Assembly: GCF_003286085.1 (NCBI RefSeq)
Contig: NW_020825332.1
Span: 62,001 to 126,000 of the forward strand
Length of the DNA stretch: 64,000 bases
Origin: Drosophila persimilis
Lineage: Eukaryota; Arthropoda; Insecta; Diptera; Drosophilidae
Direction: 5' to 3'
Position numbers and translations under genes: made by a program. The notes under the pieces are model-generated. The model was not told the DNA's origin. It was given only the letters and a program-made list of their open reading frames with translations, and made no database searches. Positions 24,500 through 38,082 of this stretch are shown here, piece after piece; position 1 is the first letter of the stretch; every line of letters begins with the position of its first letter.

Positions 24500-27400
24500 T
24501 GCCACTGGTGGTCGCTGCCACTCCTGCACCTCCCTCCCACCCATCTAACCTTGCAACACACACTAGCCCCACCCACCTTGCAGCCTCCTGTGTACCGATC
24601 TCTCCACCATCCACCGGCCCCCCCTCCTCGCCCCCACCCCTTTCTTTTGTATGCTTTTGCGAAAATGGATTAGCGTGGGTTCACATGAGCCGCACAAATG
24701 TTTGGGTTTCATAAAATGGTGACATGGCTAGCCCCCTGCCCCCTGCCCCCCTCTGCACCTACACGGGTGTCTCCTCTATTTGTCCAACGTTGGCGTGAAT
24801 AAATATGAAACGATGTCTGGACCCTGGACCCTGGACCCTGGGGACCCGAGGCCTGTTTATAAAATGTTCCCGCCAAAAAATGACAAAAAAAAGAAGAAAA
24901 AGAAACAACACAAAAAACGAGAAAACAAAACTTGCAACGTTGCTTTTGCCGTTGCACGTGCGGTGTGGCTCTCGCTCCCTCCCCCTCCCCCTCTCCCTCT
25001 CTGTCTGTATCCACATTTGCGGCTCCTTCGATGTCAAGTTACGAGGAGAACACTCCACTTCGCTGCCGAAAGGGTGTCTGAAAGGCAGTGGTGGTGGTGC
25101 TGGTGGTGGTGGGGGGGCATGCAACAGCAGCAAGTGGCGCTGAAACCCGAAACCGAAGTCTGGAGCGAGTCTCCCGCTTCTTGCCTCCCGCCTCCTGCCT
25201 CTTGGCCCCTTGGCCTCTTTACCTCTTGCGTCTCCTCTTTTCTGCATTTGGCGCGAAAAAATTGTGGCGGCAGACAAATGCAAAGGTTGCAACTTTTTGC
25301 ACAGTGGAGAGGCAGCCTGGAATTGGATTTGCAACAAGAGATTTTGTTTGTTTGTTTGCATTATTCTTTCCGCTCGTTTTAACCTTTGTTTTTTTTATTT
25401 TTTGTGGTTTTTTTGGGGGGGAAAAAGCTGATGTTTCCAAAAAGAAATTGAGAGCAGAACGGACGGCCAATTCACAGCCAAGATTAGGCTCCAGAATCAA
25501 TTATAAATCATCGCAATCATTGGGGGATATTAGGGCCCCATCAAAGCCCTCCCCACATCGGTCCGTTTCCTGGGGAATCCCCCAAATCAAAAATACAAAA
25601 AAAAAACAACGACAAAAACTGTTATGCAAATATCACTTTTACTCGGCTTTTTATAAGCCATCTGCCCCATCCAAAATGTGTCGCTGGAGAATATTTATTT
25701 ATTTTTGATTTGAAAGGGGAGACGTGTTCGAGAGGCCAAAACTATAAATTTTGTGAGGGGCGGCCTCCCCGCTTCCCGGACTTCGTCTTCGACTTCGAAT
25801 TTGACTTCCATTTCCACTGCCAGGGCGCTTCCTCTTCAGTCGAAAGACCGCTCCAAAACGATTTGTTACGCATTTCGTGTCAACTATGAATAAAATATTG
25901 CCGAAACCACAAAAACCACAAGAATAACCACAAGGAGAAGCGGAGAAGGAACCAACAAAAAAAAAAAACCAAAAACTGGAACACTGAAAAGGAGGAAAAG
26001 GCAGGAAAAGGCAGGAAAAGGCAGGAAGCATTCGGAGCTGGAGGAGGCAAAGAAAACCCAATAAAGCACATGGAACACACACAGAAAAACAGAAGCCGAG
26101 AAACAGAAGGAAACTTTTTCCAATAGACATTTATCAAACAAACAAAAAAACGAGGGAAGAATAATTTACATTTTATTAAAAACTTCTGATATGCGATGGG
26201 AGTTTGTGTTTTTTTTTGCGAGAGGGGACAGATTGGTCAAGGGGTGGAGGATATGTTTTAGGAATACAACAAGAAATAAGGAAAGGGAGAGGTATACGAA
26301 TGGAGAGTTAAGAGATTAGGGGCCGTAATGTGCTATGTTTTAGCCAGGCTCTTGAAGAACTTAAACAAAATAATGAAAGATTTTCTAAATTGAATGGGAT
26401 AGTGCCGACTGTTAGTGATTTTTACGCTCCCTTTGATGCATGAATTTATGCATTAAAATCATTTAAATAATCGGCATTATCGAATGCAATCCATCACTGA
26501 GCGCTGAGCCCACAGATAGAGGGGGAAAAAGGGGTACATAAAAAACACATACATATGTTTTGGTGGTATTTTGGAGAATAGAAGGTTCTTGGCAAGGCAG
26601 GATTTGGATTTATGACACAAAAAATGGAAAGCAGTAAAGAATTTTCCTTGATTTAGTGGCTGTGGCTCATAATGTCTCTTTCAAACACTATTTTGGTAGC
26701 TTTCCAATACTGATTAGTGTTTAGAAGAGTTTTTGTATTATTTAATTAATCCACATTAAAGACAGACAACAATTCAAGGATTCTGTGGTGCAGAAAAGGA
26801 GAGTACATATCTACCAAAGAAACAAAGAGATCTCCATACTGTCCAGTGTTGGGCAAGGTAAACATTTTTCTATTTCTATTGGGAATCGGTTCAAGCATAT
26901 TTGATTTCTAATCCTGTTTAATAGAATTTGTTCCTGTTTGTTTTCACGTCTAGCCTATTTTTTGGCCGGTGTGACAGTCAACAGCCAGACCTTTCAACTC
27001 CACCCTCTTCTTGCTCACCCTCCCCCTCCGCCACCCCACCACAACCAATATCCCCTCTTCTCTGCCACTTTTGACAGTCGACAAATCACGCAACAAAGGG
27101 AAGGAGGAACAAAACTTGATCGAAACAAAAGTTTATAAATTTTTAAAAAAATTTGGAAAAAGCAAAGCAAGTTTTTGGTTCGCTCTCCTTCCACTTGGAA
27201 AATTGGTGAAAATGGGGGATGAGTGTGGCTTAGGGGGCGGGGAGGGGAGGACTGTAGGAGGGTGGTGTGCCGACCGGCCTTGTGTGTTGGACAAAAGCCA
27301 ACATGTCCTCTTTCCTCCCCATCCATCAGCCACACCCCACTTCGCTTTTCACTGGGCTCTGTTCTGTTCTGTCCGTTTTTCACTCTGCTGTTGTGTCCTG

Positions 27401-28430
27401 TGCTGTCCTGTCCTGTCCTGTCCGCTTTTCTCCACCCCATTTTCCATACTCCACTCTATACCACACTCTGCTTGCTGTTCTCCCAACCATTTTTCCCATA
27501 GTCGGAGGAAAACCCCGGCAGTCGTCAACACGGAGAATGAAAACGCATGGGCACAAAATTTCCGCTTCCGTTTCCCGGTTGCTGTCAAAGTGGACAGAGG
27601 AGGAGGAGGAGCACACGGCCCCCACCATGGCACACCATCCCATCACCAAAGCCCGTATCCTCCGTATCCTCCGTATCCTCCACATCCTCCACATCCCGTA
27701 TATCCCCATATCCTCGCCAAAAGATGCGTAAAATGTTTCGGACCCAACTGTCAGCCGTAGAAGAATGGAACAAAGAATGGAAAAGAACGAAAGAAGAAAG
27801 CACATGATGATAAAAACAAGAAAGAAGCAGGCACTCGGGAGAGCGACCCTCGGGATACCCTGAAAGATCGAACCTTTCAGAATATCAACAGAAATCAAAG
27901 AGTTCTTCCAGCAAGGACGTGCCATGGATGATATCCGGATATATAGAATCTACAAGGGCCTCGATTTTTCTCTAAAAGGAACGAATAATAGAAGGATGCA
28001 ATGAAAAGTATAAATAAAACAGATGGAAAGACAGATACCGATGCTGATCACGAATCTATATGTTTTCTCTTTCTCTCTCTCTATGCGAAAGGGTATACGA
28101 AAAACGTGAGCAAAAATCAAGAGAGAAGCGTGCGACCAAAAGCTGGACAAAGGCATCGGCGCATGCCGCAAACAACAGTTGGATGGGAGATTGCTGTGCG
28201 GCATGGCAGAGGGGAAGGAGGCGGCGGAGATGGAGGACAGGCCAAGGGAGCAGCCATTGTGGCGCACGCCATTCAAGTGCGGAAACGGAAGCAGAGAGGG
28301 ATTGTGGGGCAAGAAGGAAGCAAAGGAATGGTGGAGGGGGCGTGGCGGGGGGGACAGGGCGAGTGGCTACCACAAGCCAAACACAATAAGCGCTTCATAA
28401 ACGACATTTTTCACCAGAATGAAAAGCAAA
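24178..28430. other. Non-coding: CCGCCA and CCTGT repeats, AT-rich centre
   Basis: A (CCGCCA)-type run lies at about 24,446-24,495. An initiator-like TCAGTC near 24,395 has no TATA box or clear downstream element. CCTGT pentamers are at about 27,395-27,422. The 26.2-26.95 kb part is AT-rich. No credible exon found. Confidence 0.45.
27654..27705. repeat. 9-bp repeat (CCGTATCCT / CCACATCCT)n
   Basis: Five or six 9-bp units in two variants. They encode Tyr-Pro-Pro type repeats in one frame, but there is no supported gene here. Confidence 0.85.
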
Positions 28431-28548
28431 CACACACACACACACACACACATGCACACCGAAAGAAAAGAGACGCACACACAGACAGGCATGGAAAAAT
28501 GATTCACGCACAGGAATTGGGTCAAGTTTGTGGGAGAGTGTATGGGAG

Positions 28549-28550
<2 letters not shown>

Positions 28551-28630
<80 letters not shown>
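28551..28630. repeat. (GT)n microsatellite, about 80 bp
   Basis: The longest dinucleotide tract in the window. It is preceded by a (CA)n tract at about 28,434-28,452, so the two are partly self-complementary. Other (GT)n tracts are at 30,353-30,387 and 46,475-46,504. Confidence 0.95.
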
Positions 28631-28631
<1 letters not shown>

Positions 28632-29259
28632 TGCGTGTTAAACGATTTCGCCAGTTTTCCCACTTGAGACACAGACAACAAGGCGCACGGGCACACACAG
28701 AGGGCGGGAAATGAGGGAAAGCTCTCGAGCATCGCTTGTTATCCTTGACGCCGGGGCCGGGGCCGGGGCCGCCGCCCAGAAGATATGGAATGTGGAATAG
28801 AAGGTAAGGCGGACGACTGCCTTCCAAGGCGGCCAATCTTCCGCTCTTCCGCTCATCCGCTCTCTTTTTTTCCGTTCTTCCTTCTGTCGATGAATAGATC
28901 TCACAAGTCCCGTTATGCCAAAAGAAAGACCTTTCTCTGGCGGTGCCTTACCTTCTCGTTGAATGGTCCTTGGCTGCAGGGAATATGCTTTGCAGCCATA
29001 CCTCCATTTTGCGAGCCTCCTTGTCATCTTCTATTCATCGTCTAGCCTCGTGACTCCTATCCTCATTTGCTGGCCTCGTACTCGTACCCTCATCTGTGTG
29101 CCACATCCCCCTTCAGTGCTTTCTAGTCTCCTTTCTCCCATTCTCTATTCCCTATTTTGTGCCACTTTTTGTGGCCAGCCACTGACGCCAGTTGTCTGTT
29201 ATTTATGCGTATGCTCTTCCTGTTCCACAGTCCATTGTCCTCTTTCTCCTCTTCCTTGC

Positions 29260-29354
29260 CATTCTTCTAGCTTTCCTCCATTTTCATCGGCCCATTCTTC
29301 CAGTTTTCCTCCATTTTAATCTTCCCATTCTTCTAGCTTTCCTCCATTTGCCCC
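29260..29354. repeat. 33-bp tandem repeat, three copies
   Basis: Units start at 29260, 29293 and 29326 and share CATTCTTC.AG.TTTCCTCC. The period is a multiple of three, so an open frame with repeated Leu/Phe/His residues runs through it; I do not take that as coding. Confidence 0.8.
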
Positions 29355-30353
29355 TATTCCCATGTTCTCATTCATCTTCTCACTTTCTGTCAATCATCGC
29401 CCTTCAATGTATTGTACCGTGTGGATCGTGTGAATCCTGCTTTATTTTCACAGTTGATATTCCTTAATGGAAGGCCTCGGAAAACTCCTCATTCTCTAAC
29501 CATCGAATGAACAATCGAATCAAGGAATGACCTCTAGATTTCGTGCTTCGTTGAACCACAGAAGGTGGTGCTGCCTCTATCGAAGAAAAGCTTGTACTTT
29601 TTACATCAAATGTACATCGATTAAGGAATGACCTTTGAGGGGTCCTAGCAGGGGGATGGAAAACACTCCCATAATACAGTTCTTGGCTTTGTTTGAACGA
29701 TAAATGTTTATACATTTATGTACGTGATGTACATATGGGCATAGGGGATGTATGTAATCTATTTGGGGGGGGGAGGCCTGCCTGCCCGCAAAAAAAAGTA
29801 ATTGTTTATTGAAGTGAATTTAAGAGGAAAATTGCTTTATATTAAACACTCCCTCCCCCCTGCCAAATTCAATTGAATAACCATTCATTCATTCATTCAC
29901 AGAGAGTGGGAGAGAGAGGGAGAGAGACGGAAGAAGAGTGGATCCTGTGGCTTTCTGTTTGGGGGGAGGGGTTTGTGTTTTAGTTTGAGGAATGGCTGTC
30001 AATCTTTGGGGCAGGAGCAGCAGCAGCGGGAGGAGGAGGAGCTGTGGAGCTCTTCGCTGCCTCCCCTTTTCTCAGGCGCCTTAAGTGCCTCTGTCATTGT
30101 CTTGCTCTTCGATTGCTCTGCCCCTAGGGGTTATCCAACCCCGCTTTCTCTCTTCCTCTCCCTTTCCTGCTCCCTCTCTCTGTCTCTGTCTCATTCCGCA
30201 TTTACGAGTACTACCACTACGAGTGTTGTATGCCCCACAACCTTCCATCATTCGCCTTGTCCAATCGCACTCAAACTAATTGCTCTGAAACTGTGGCAGC
30301 AAACTGTGGAAATGGATTGCAGAAAACACGGAAGGATGGATGGAGTGTAGGAT

Positions 30354-30388
<35 letters not shown>

Positions 30389-32835
30389 TGTGTAAGTGGT
30401 AAATGTTTCAAAGTGTTTCTCAATTAGCTGTCGGAAGGGGGGGGGGGGACCAAGTCCTTCAGGTGTAAGAGGAACTCTGATTGAAAGATGCACAAATCCT
30501 TCAAGAACGGGAATGGGAGGGTTCTTTAATGGCTAAATGGGATACACGTTGAGAGATCTACCCAATTGTTTCAATCGAACCTTAAGCATCAAAAGATCTT
30601 CCAAGAATGAGGGAAGGAAGATCCCAAATGGAACCGCCCCAGAAATCGCTCATAAATCTCCGATTTTCTCTACCATTTTCTTCATTCATTTGCCACTTCT
30701 CTGATTTCATCGTTCTACAATTTTGTCATTCAAGATTTCCACCTCTCACCACCACCCCCTGCACCACCTCGCAGACCTCTCCCTCTGACTCTTCGTCTGC
30801 CTCTGAAGTACTTAAATCTCTGTTGTCTTATCACCGAAAACCCAGAGATTTCTTGACTTTTTTGTGTTTGTGGTCATATCATATCATATCATATAATATC
30901 ATATCTTTTCCATCTGCACATCATCTTCCTGATGATGATTTTTGTCGTCTCATGTCTCTGCTCTGCTGTGTAAATATTTTTCAATGCAAATAAATGATAA
31001 ACCGTGGAGGGACGACCTCAACTTGTTGAGTTTCAAAGACCCAACCCCTAGCCCCCAACCCCAACCCTAACGCCACAATATGACGTTGCACTTTTCTCAA
31101 AAAGAAAAGAAAGAACCCCATGAAAATGTAAAAAGTAAATCAAGATAATGTAATCGGGTTGGGTGGGGGTGGGGCCCTTATGGGATGGGTGGGAGATATG
31201 TACAAAATACAAATAAATATAAGGAGTTCGGCCTCTGCCCCGCTGTCGCCCCCGTTGCCCGTTGCCCCCTTCGAAACCATCGTAAAAGCGCTTTTTATGA
31301 CGTGAATTCATTGAAACAGAGACTGAAACAGAGACAGAGGCGAGGGCGGAGGCAAAAGTCAACTTTTGTTATCTTTATGGCAGATAATGTCAAATCCATC
31401 CGTCGGATTCCATGCTCCCTCCCTGCCACAGAGGAGGCGAGACTCCTCTCCGCTCCTACCACTGCCGCTTCCACTACTACTCTGCCTCTGTCTCTTTCTC
31501 TCTACTTCTCCTTCTCTCCTGCCTCTTTCTACTCTACTCTGATAACTTATCATTGCCCCCATCCCCCATCCCCCCTCCCCCCTCACCCACTCTGACAAAA
31601 TGTTGGCTTATTGGAATTGTGACATTATTGACATTTTTGTTATAATTTTTGTTCCATTTTTTTGTTGTAAATTTTGGCTTATTTTTATCTCTTTTTTTTT
31701 GTACATTTTTGCTTTTTTTATGTATTTTTTTTACATTATTTCTCTCTCTTTATTTGTTTTTTTTTTTAATTATTCTTGTTTTTTGTTGCCAAAGTTTTTA
31801 TTCAATGAATTTTTGGATTGATTTTGCAAACTTCTTTCGAGGAATCATTGACGCTATGGGAATTGTTGGGTTTTTTTGGGAGTTTGGGGCATCTTTCCCA
31901 TTTTTAAGTGTGAAAGATATATCTAAAATATGTGAAGAGTGGGGACAGAAGGGAAGTAAGGTGAGAGGAGCCTAGGAGAGGTGAATAACTGCCAGGAAAG
32001 TAACCATCGAAGGTCTCCTTTGAGGCGGCTCCTCTTACATTAAATATTATAATTAAATTTAAAAAAAAATGAATTAAAATTAGAACAAATATGAGAACCG
32101 TCTATAGATTTGTAATATAATTTTCTAGATTTTTCCCTTTACTCCTAATGAGTGTCGAGATCTCAAAGAACCTTCCTCTAGACGCAAAAGTTTGCTCTGC
32201 TGCTTTTCATTAAAGTTTTCATCCCCCCCGGCCCCTTGCTGCCGAGCATCTTTCACTTTAAGCTTGCAACACATTCAACATGTGCACAAAAGCCGCAGGA
32301 CAGTTTCGCCCATCAACAGAAGGATGTGTGTGTGTGCCACAGACTCCTCTCCAATCTGCTCCTTCCCCTGCCCCGTGCCCCTGCCCTGTCTTTCTGTTTG
32401 TGTAAACTTCGCATTCAATTGAAACCAGCGTACGCTCTGGAGTCCCATACCATCCATATCCCGCCCCCCCCACATGCCATATCGGATCCGACCCAACCCG
32501 AACGGCAGGGGAAGCGGCAACACGGCAACGCGCAACGCACAACACACAACGGCAACGGGAAGGGGAACTGCAACGGCAACGGAACTCTGTGTGCAATGAA
32601 TTTTTTAAAGCTCAATTTTAATCAATAGCTTAATGCTTTATTTATAAGCAAACAATTTAAGCGGCAGCCCCCAGAAACCCCGTCCACCACAGAGCAACAT
32701 GTTCTGCTGTCATAATCAGCAGAAATCAGCAGAGCTGAGGGGAGGCTGTGGGGGGGTGGAGCGGCGTGGCGTGGAGTCCATGCAGAGGATGAAAGGCATA
32801 GAGGAGGGTGGGTTGAGAGGCTGCCAAAAGAGAGG

Positions 32836-32836
<1 letters not shown>

Positions 32837-32867
<31 letters not shown>
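32837..32867. repeat. (CAG)n trinucleotide repeat
   Basis: About ten CAG/GCA units in a GC-rich interval; no supported reading frame. Confidence 0.9.
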
Positions 32868-32868
<1 letters not shown>

Positions 32869-33840
32869 GGCTTTGAACAGAGAGGTCCCACGTGTAAAAC
32901 AAAGGCAAGGACATGAAGCACCCAGCCCCCCCTAGCCCCACCCCCACGCCTACCCCAAGGCTTCTAGCCGAAAATTGTCGCATTAAACTCGCTTTAACCA
33001 TGTAAAACTTTGACATAATCGTTTGGCAGAAGCATTTCAATAAAATTTGCATAACGAGAGGAGTCGCGTGGGGAGCTCCCCACACCCCCATGGTGGGACA
33101 GGAACAGGAACAGAAACAGGAACTGAAACGGAAATCAGTTTGACATTTTCCCCGATTTTCCTACGATTTTTTGTCTGTGTTTCTGTGTCCAAAACAAAAA
33201 CAGTCGAAAAAGGCGGCACGAAAATTCGTGGCGAAATCTTTTGTGGATGCTGCGTGGGATTCTCTGAACGCCGGACAACATTTTCGGACAGATGAAAGAG
33301 CAATGGGGAAGTGCCACGCCTACCCCCTAGATGAGTGCACACTCTCGCCACAAAAAGGGGTAGAGAATCAGCGAAAAGAGACAAAGACAGAGAGAGAGAG
33401 AGTGAGAGCAACGTTGCACACACACTTTTTTGGAGGCACATTTTCATTAATCGAAAATTTCGCGCCAAAGTTTTGGTCCTACGCCACGGCATGGCGCACT
33501 CGTCTCTCCACCGGAGAGAGTCTCTCTCTCTCTCTCTCTCTTCATCCCGGGGTTTACGCAACACAAAAACAGGGAATTCCAGCACGCCCCATTCCACAAG
33601 GAGGGGGGGCGGTATCCAATCGATATTCTTGCTCCCACTAGAATTTCCCTTTCTTTCTCTTCTGGAACAATATTCTCTGGCTGTGGCTCTGGGGCCGTGC
33701 GCATTCTCTTTGCTCCCCCTTCTGCCCTTCTTCTGCTCTTCTGTTCCCCATCGCCCTCTGCTTTCTCGTCCTGCTGCTCCCCATCACTCCGTCGACTCGG
33801 TTTGTTTCGGTTTCCTCCTCCCATCATCGTTCGTTGTTGT

Positions 33841-34200
33841 GTAACGCCAGTCGGAGGCTGTAACTGTTGTTCTGCGTGTCGTGCCACGTGTCGTCCGTCG
33901 GCTGTTTCTGAGCGCCGGCCCCAACAAATCCCGGACGGGGCCATGTAACCTGTACTGCCGCAGCGGGACTCCCGATTGCGGGGCTCCCTATACTTTACAC
34001 CCGGGAGAGTATCCACAAATAGGCCCCTCAAGCCAGGGTTGTTTAGGAGGATAACAGGGCTGTCGAGTTCCACGAATACGGTCTACCGGGTTGTGGATGT
34101 TCCAGGATATACACTAGACAGGGTCTCGATGGATATGGGGCTCCAGTTACAGCTGTCGATGGGGAAGGGAATCCGTAATGAGCCTTGAAATTCACACCTT
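33841..34200. other. Unassigned GC-balanced, low-repeat segment
   Basis: Unlike its neighbours this segment is not microsatellite-like, and the minus strand is open across it (to 34,073). The residues (LNNPGLRGLFVDTLPGVKYR) match no family I recognise. It may be a decayed mobile element, a lone exon or chance. Confidence 0.2.
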
Positions 34201-34320
34201 AGGTACAGTCACTACGCATGTAATAAGTTGATTGCTGCCAAGAGATCTTGGAGTAGAAAAATCCACAACTTAATCATGCTATACCATCCCGCGTTCCACA
34301 GGCAGGCCCATCGTTTATCC

Positions 34321-34362
34321 TATCCCAACTGTATCTTATTCTATCCCAATTGTATCTTATGC
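34321..34362. repeat. 21-bp tandem repeat, two copies
   Basis: TATCCCAACTGTATCTTATTC at 34321-34341 is followed directly by a copy with two changes at 34342-34362, inside a longer TATCC-rich stretch (to about 34,540). Confidence 0.8.
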
Positions 34363-35623
34363 TTTCCCATCCGGATGCCCTACCGTATCATATTCTCAAA
34401 CATCTCTGCTGTATCCCTGTATATCACTTCATCCTATCCGGTTTCGTGCAATCCTATCCCAATCCCACCTTATCCGATATCAGCGTATTCCCCTTCATCC
34501 AATCGCATCCCAAGCCGCGCTCTACCATCCCTGCCCTCCCATCTGTTCCTCATAATTTCCCACAACATTTTCCCCACTCTATTTCATTTCTGAAACACCG
34601 ACTACTCGCCATCCCCCTGGACCATTTGCCAATCGATTCGAACTTATCGATTCCGCAAATATTAACCAGGCATCAAGGATTCGCGCGTCCGCTTATGGCG
34701 CACTCGTAGCGCTGCAAAAGATTCATTCATGACGGAGCGGAGTTTCCAGGATTCCGCCGGGACCTCCTGGTCCTCCTGGTCCCGTGACGGGTGGAATGCT
34801 GTAATGTCGCCACCTGCGTCATCTCTGAGCGCCGCTCCCTCGGAACGCTTATCTTGTAATTATTTCGTGGAAGGGGTGCCGTGTGGAGGCCGGAAAGATA
34901 CATATTTCGGCTGGAACCAGGAGGCTGCCGAATTAGCAGAGCCATTCTCTCTCCCACAGAGGCACAGAGCCATCGACAGAGACAGAGAGAGAGAGAAGAG
35001 AGACGCTTTGGCAGCCAGCCGAATGGGAGCTCTCGGATGCGAAAAGCGGGATGCGGCGAAAGCGTTCGACGAGTGCAATGCCCTGCTTAAAGCACTCACA
35101 CAAATGCCAGCCATCTATATCGTATATATCGTGTGTATACACACACATACACACATATATATATATATATATATATGTATAGACGCATCGCACAGGGACT
35201 CTCGCCTGTCGTCTGTGCGCCTGTCTTGGTGCTTTATCAGCAGCAAGCCCGAAATTTCAACCCCCAAAAAAGCCAAAGCCAAAAGCAGAGAAACAGCAAA
35301 ATGTACCAGAAAAGAAAAAAAAAGAAAAAAAAAGAGCACCGAACAGAAACAACAAAATTTACAGTGAAGTAAGAATGCTGTAGAATAAGGATGACGAGTG
35401 ATGGAACAGTCGGTTACCCTGGGAATCGTTGACTTTTTCGAAACACAGAATGTTGCCATTTGAATGTGTGTCTTGGTACCCTTTTGGTATTTGGAGGACT
35501 GTTTTATACTCAAGTATTTCCAAGTTCTATTTAACCTAGTTCTTTGATGTTTTATCATATGTTTCTTCTTCTAATTTCAGATTTATTCCATTCAAAACTG
35601 TTCCACGTAAGTTGCATTTGAAT

Positions 35624-35709
35624 GTTTCATTCCATTCGTACCAAATTGCATGCCAATTTGAAGTCTGTTTCATTATATTCGTACCCAATTGCATGACAGT
35701 TTCAAGTCT
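35624..35709. repeat. 43-bp tandem duplication, two copies
   Basis: Units 35624-35666 and 35667-35709 both begin GTTTCATT and end AAGTCT. They differ at six of 43 positions by eye. Confidence 0.85.
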
Positions 35710-38082
35710 CTTCGGGGGCAAAAATAGATCCCGAAAACCATCACAACCCCTAAACACACTCGTCTCAAGTACAGGGTACATGGAGAGCACCAAAAATTCC
35801 AGACAACTAAAAGCTTTCATGAGAAACTAACGAAGGCAAACGAAGGGTAGTGGAATATGTATGGGGAATATGGGGAGTATGGGCCACTGTCAGTGGGAGC
35901 TGGCAGATGATTAGGGCAGATGTCGCTTGTGGGTGGCCAGAGGGAGAGGGGGGCATCAAGCATCCAGCATCCAGTCCCCCCTCGCCGCACCATTCAGCGC
36001 ACTGCAGCAGACGTCTTTATGGCCCGGAGTCGCCGTTTATTTTCCACGCTCGTTGACTGTACTTTGGTCGCCTGTTCCCTGTTCCTGCCAGTTCCTAGGG
36101 TTTTCCGTGGTGTGGTTCCTTTTGGCTCCATGGCAGATTCCTCCTGTTCCTGGAAGATCCCAGAAGTTCCTCCAAGTCTCTCCGAGTTCCTCCGAGTTCC
36201 GCCTGTTCCTGCAGGCTCTCATAGTTTCTACTGTGCCTCCTGTACCTTCTGTAATTCCTCTTATTCCTCCTGTAGTACCGTACCTATTCCTATTCCTTTG
36301 CATAAACCGATTGAAAGTGCACCATGGAGGAGGCATTGTGCTGTCCTATTTTTGCGTGTGTGTGTGTGTGGGGGGGGGGGGGCCACGCCCCATGGTCCTT
36401 TCTTGAGATTAATGCGAGAGTTGCCCCCCAGCTCTCTCTCTCTCTCTCTGTCTCTCACTCTATTTCTCTCTGCGTTCCGCCATAACAATTGATTTCCTTA
36501 TTTATTCATGCGCCCCCGCCACTTGAGTCGAAGCCCAGTGCTCCTGCTGATGCTCCTGCTCCTGCTCCTGCTCCTGCTGGGGTACTCCTTGACTCCGTCT
36601 TAACGGAGTTTTATTGCTTTCGGATTGTCGTCAATAGGTGTGCTTCCTTCTCGTTCTCCATCTCTTCGGGGAGGAGCAATGGAAGCAATGGCAGGACTGC
36701 GGAGTGGCTGGAGTTGTCATGGGAGTTAATCCCTTACCCAGACAGTCGGCTCTCAAAGCGAACTCCTTGCGAGTGCTGGCCTGGAGTGTGGTCCTGTCAG
36801 GGTCAATAACATCCGGATCGCGGGCCTGTAATTAACAAAGGAAATTAAGGAGTTTCCCTGTCAAATATTCCGCCGTCAACAACAACGAAGAAACACATTG
36901 AATTAAATTCTGTGCATCTGTCGTTCCATTACCGAAACGTTTGTGCTACCGGAAAATGCTACGGAAAAATCCTAGGAAAATCATATTAACAGCAACCGCA
37001 AAAACAAGAAAGAAGAAAGAAAAAAAAAAAGAACTAGAAGAACAAAAAAAACAAAACAAAAACCATCGTCCCCTGGCGCCTTTGATGAAAGGGTTAGGAA
37101 AAAGCAAACAGCAAAAACAAAGAAAATGGAAAAAAAAAAGTTGGAAATTCGAAAGTCGAAAGTCGTCCTGCGTCCTGCATCCTGGTCCCTGCTCTCTGGT
37201 GCTCTGGTGCTCTGGTCCTCTGCTGTGACTGGTAATAACCCGATCCCCATTCACGTCGTTTCGTCCTGGCTAAAAATAGGAAAAATGTCAAATGAAGCGC
37301 GCGCGTTTTGCATGTCAAAGAGCGAACTTGCAAGGGGGATGGGAGAGAGTTAGGGGGGGGGTGGGGGATGGCATAAGAGGTCCTCGGGAGAGAGCCTTCA
37401 ATGGCCCTCTGCGATGTGGATCTCTCCGCGATGTGAAGGAGTTTGCATTGACACTTGACTTTAAATTGAGCGAATGGGATGGCGCTTTTCCGCGTGCCGC
37501 TGCCACTGCCGCTTTTCCCCCAGAAATTTTCGTTGCATACTTTTCAGCGTGCGCGTCAGTCGTGGGGGGTGCTTGGCGGGCGGTGATGTGTGATGGGTGG
37601 CCCAGCATCAACGTCATAAATATGAGTTACGTGTGGCAAGAGGCAGCGGCAAGGGCTGGTGCCAGCGAAGCAAACGAATTTTTCCACTAAACTTTAATGC
37701 AATTTCTGTTTTAATGATATGCAGGTCTTGACCTGCCCCCAGCAAAAACTTTTTCCACCTGTCCCCTTCGAGGGGCAGAGGACGTGGCACGTGCCGCCAC
37801 GGCGCCACCCCTCCTGGCCTTCCGCTGCCGCTGCTGGCCAATGTACTATATGTACAAAATGCAGTTTAGGGCTTATGAACTTAACTTTGATGGGATTTGC
37901 ACTTTGAACAGGGAAGCAGTGAGAGAAAGGTCCGAGGACCGAGGAGCAAGGAGCAGGCGGCGAGAAAAGACCTTTGGAAAAAGAAAGCTGCAAACAGTCC
38001 TTGAGGAGGTTTCCCCTCCGTTGGGGGACTAAATGGGATAAATGCTATGGAAACCGATCCAATCTTGAGACGTTCTGTGATA

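Larger units (their letters stand above)
28640..33840. other. Non-coding: CT-rich and T-rich stretches
   Basis: CATAT repeats at about 30,878-30,905. A strongly T-rich plus strand at 31,620-31,830. ACAACGGCAACGG-type repeats at about 32,520-32,585. No gene seen. Confidence 0.45.

Noticed and set aside
26841-26856. CCAGTGTTGGGCAAG resembling a hAT terminal repeat
   Set aside because: No matching inverted end, target duplication or transposase sequence was found nearby; a partial match at 13,211 (CCAGTGTTG) is too short.
27011-27760. 249-codon open frame on the plus strand
   Set aside because: Its C-terminal part is the 9-bp CCGTATCCT repeat and the rest is low-complexity; a competing frame is equally open.
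36508-36603. Signal-peptide-like frame MRPRHLSRSP followed by poly-Leu
   Set aside because: The leucines come from a (CTCCTG)n repeat, the frame stops after about 30 codons, and no adequate donor or downstream exon was found.
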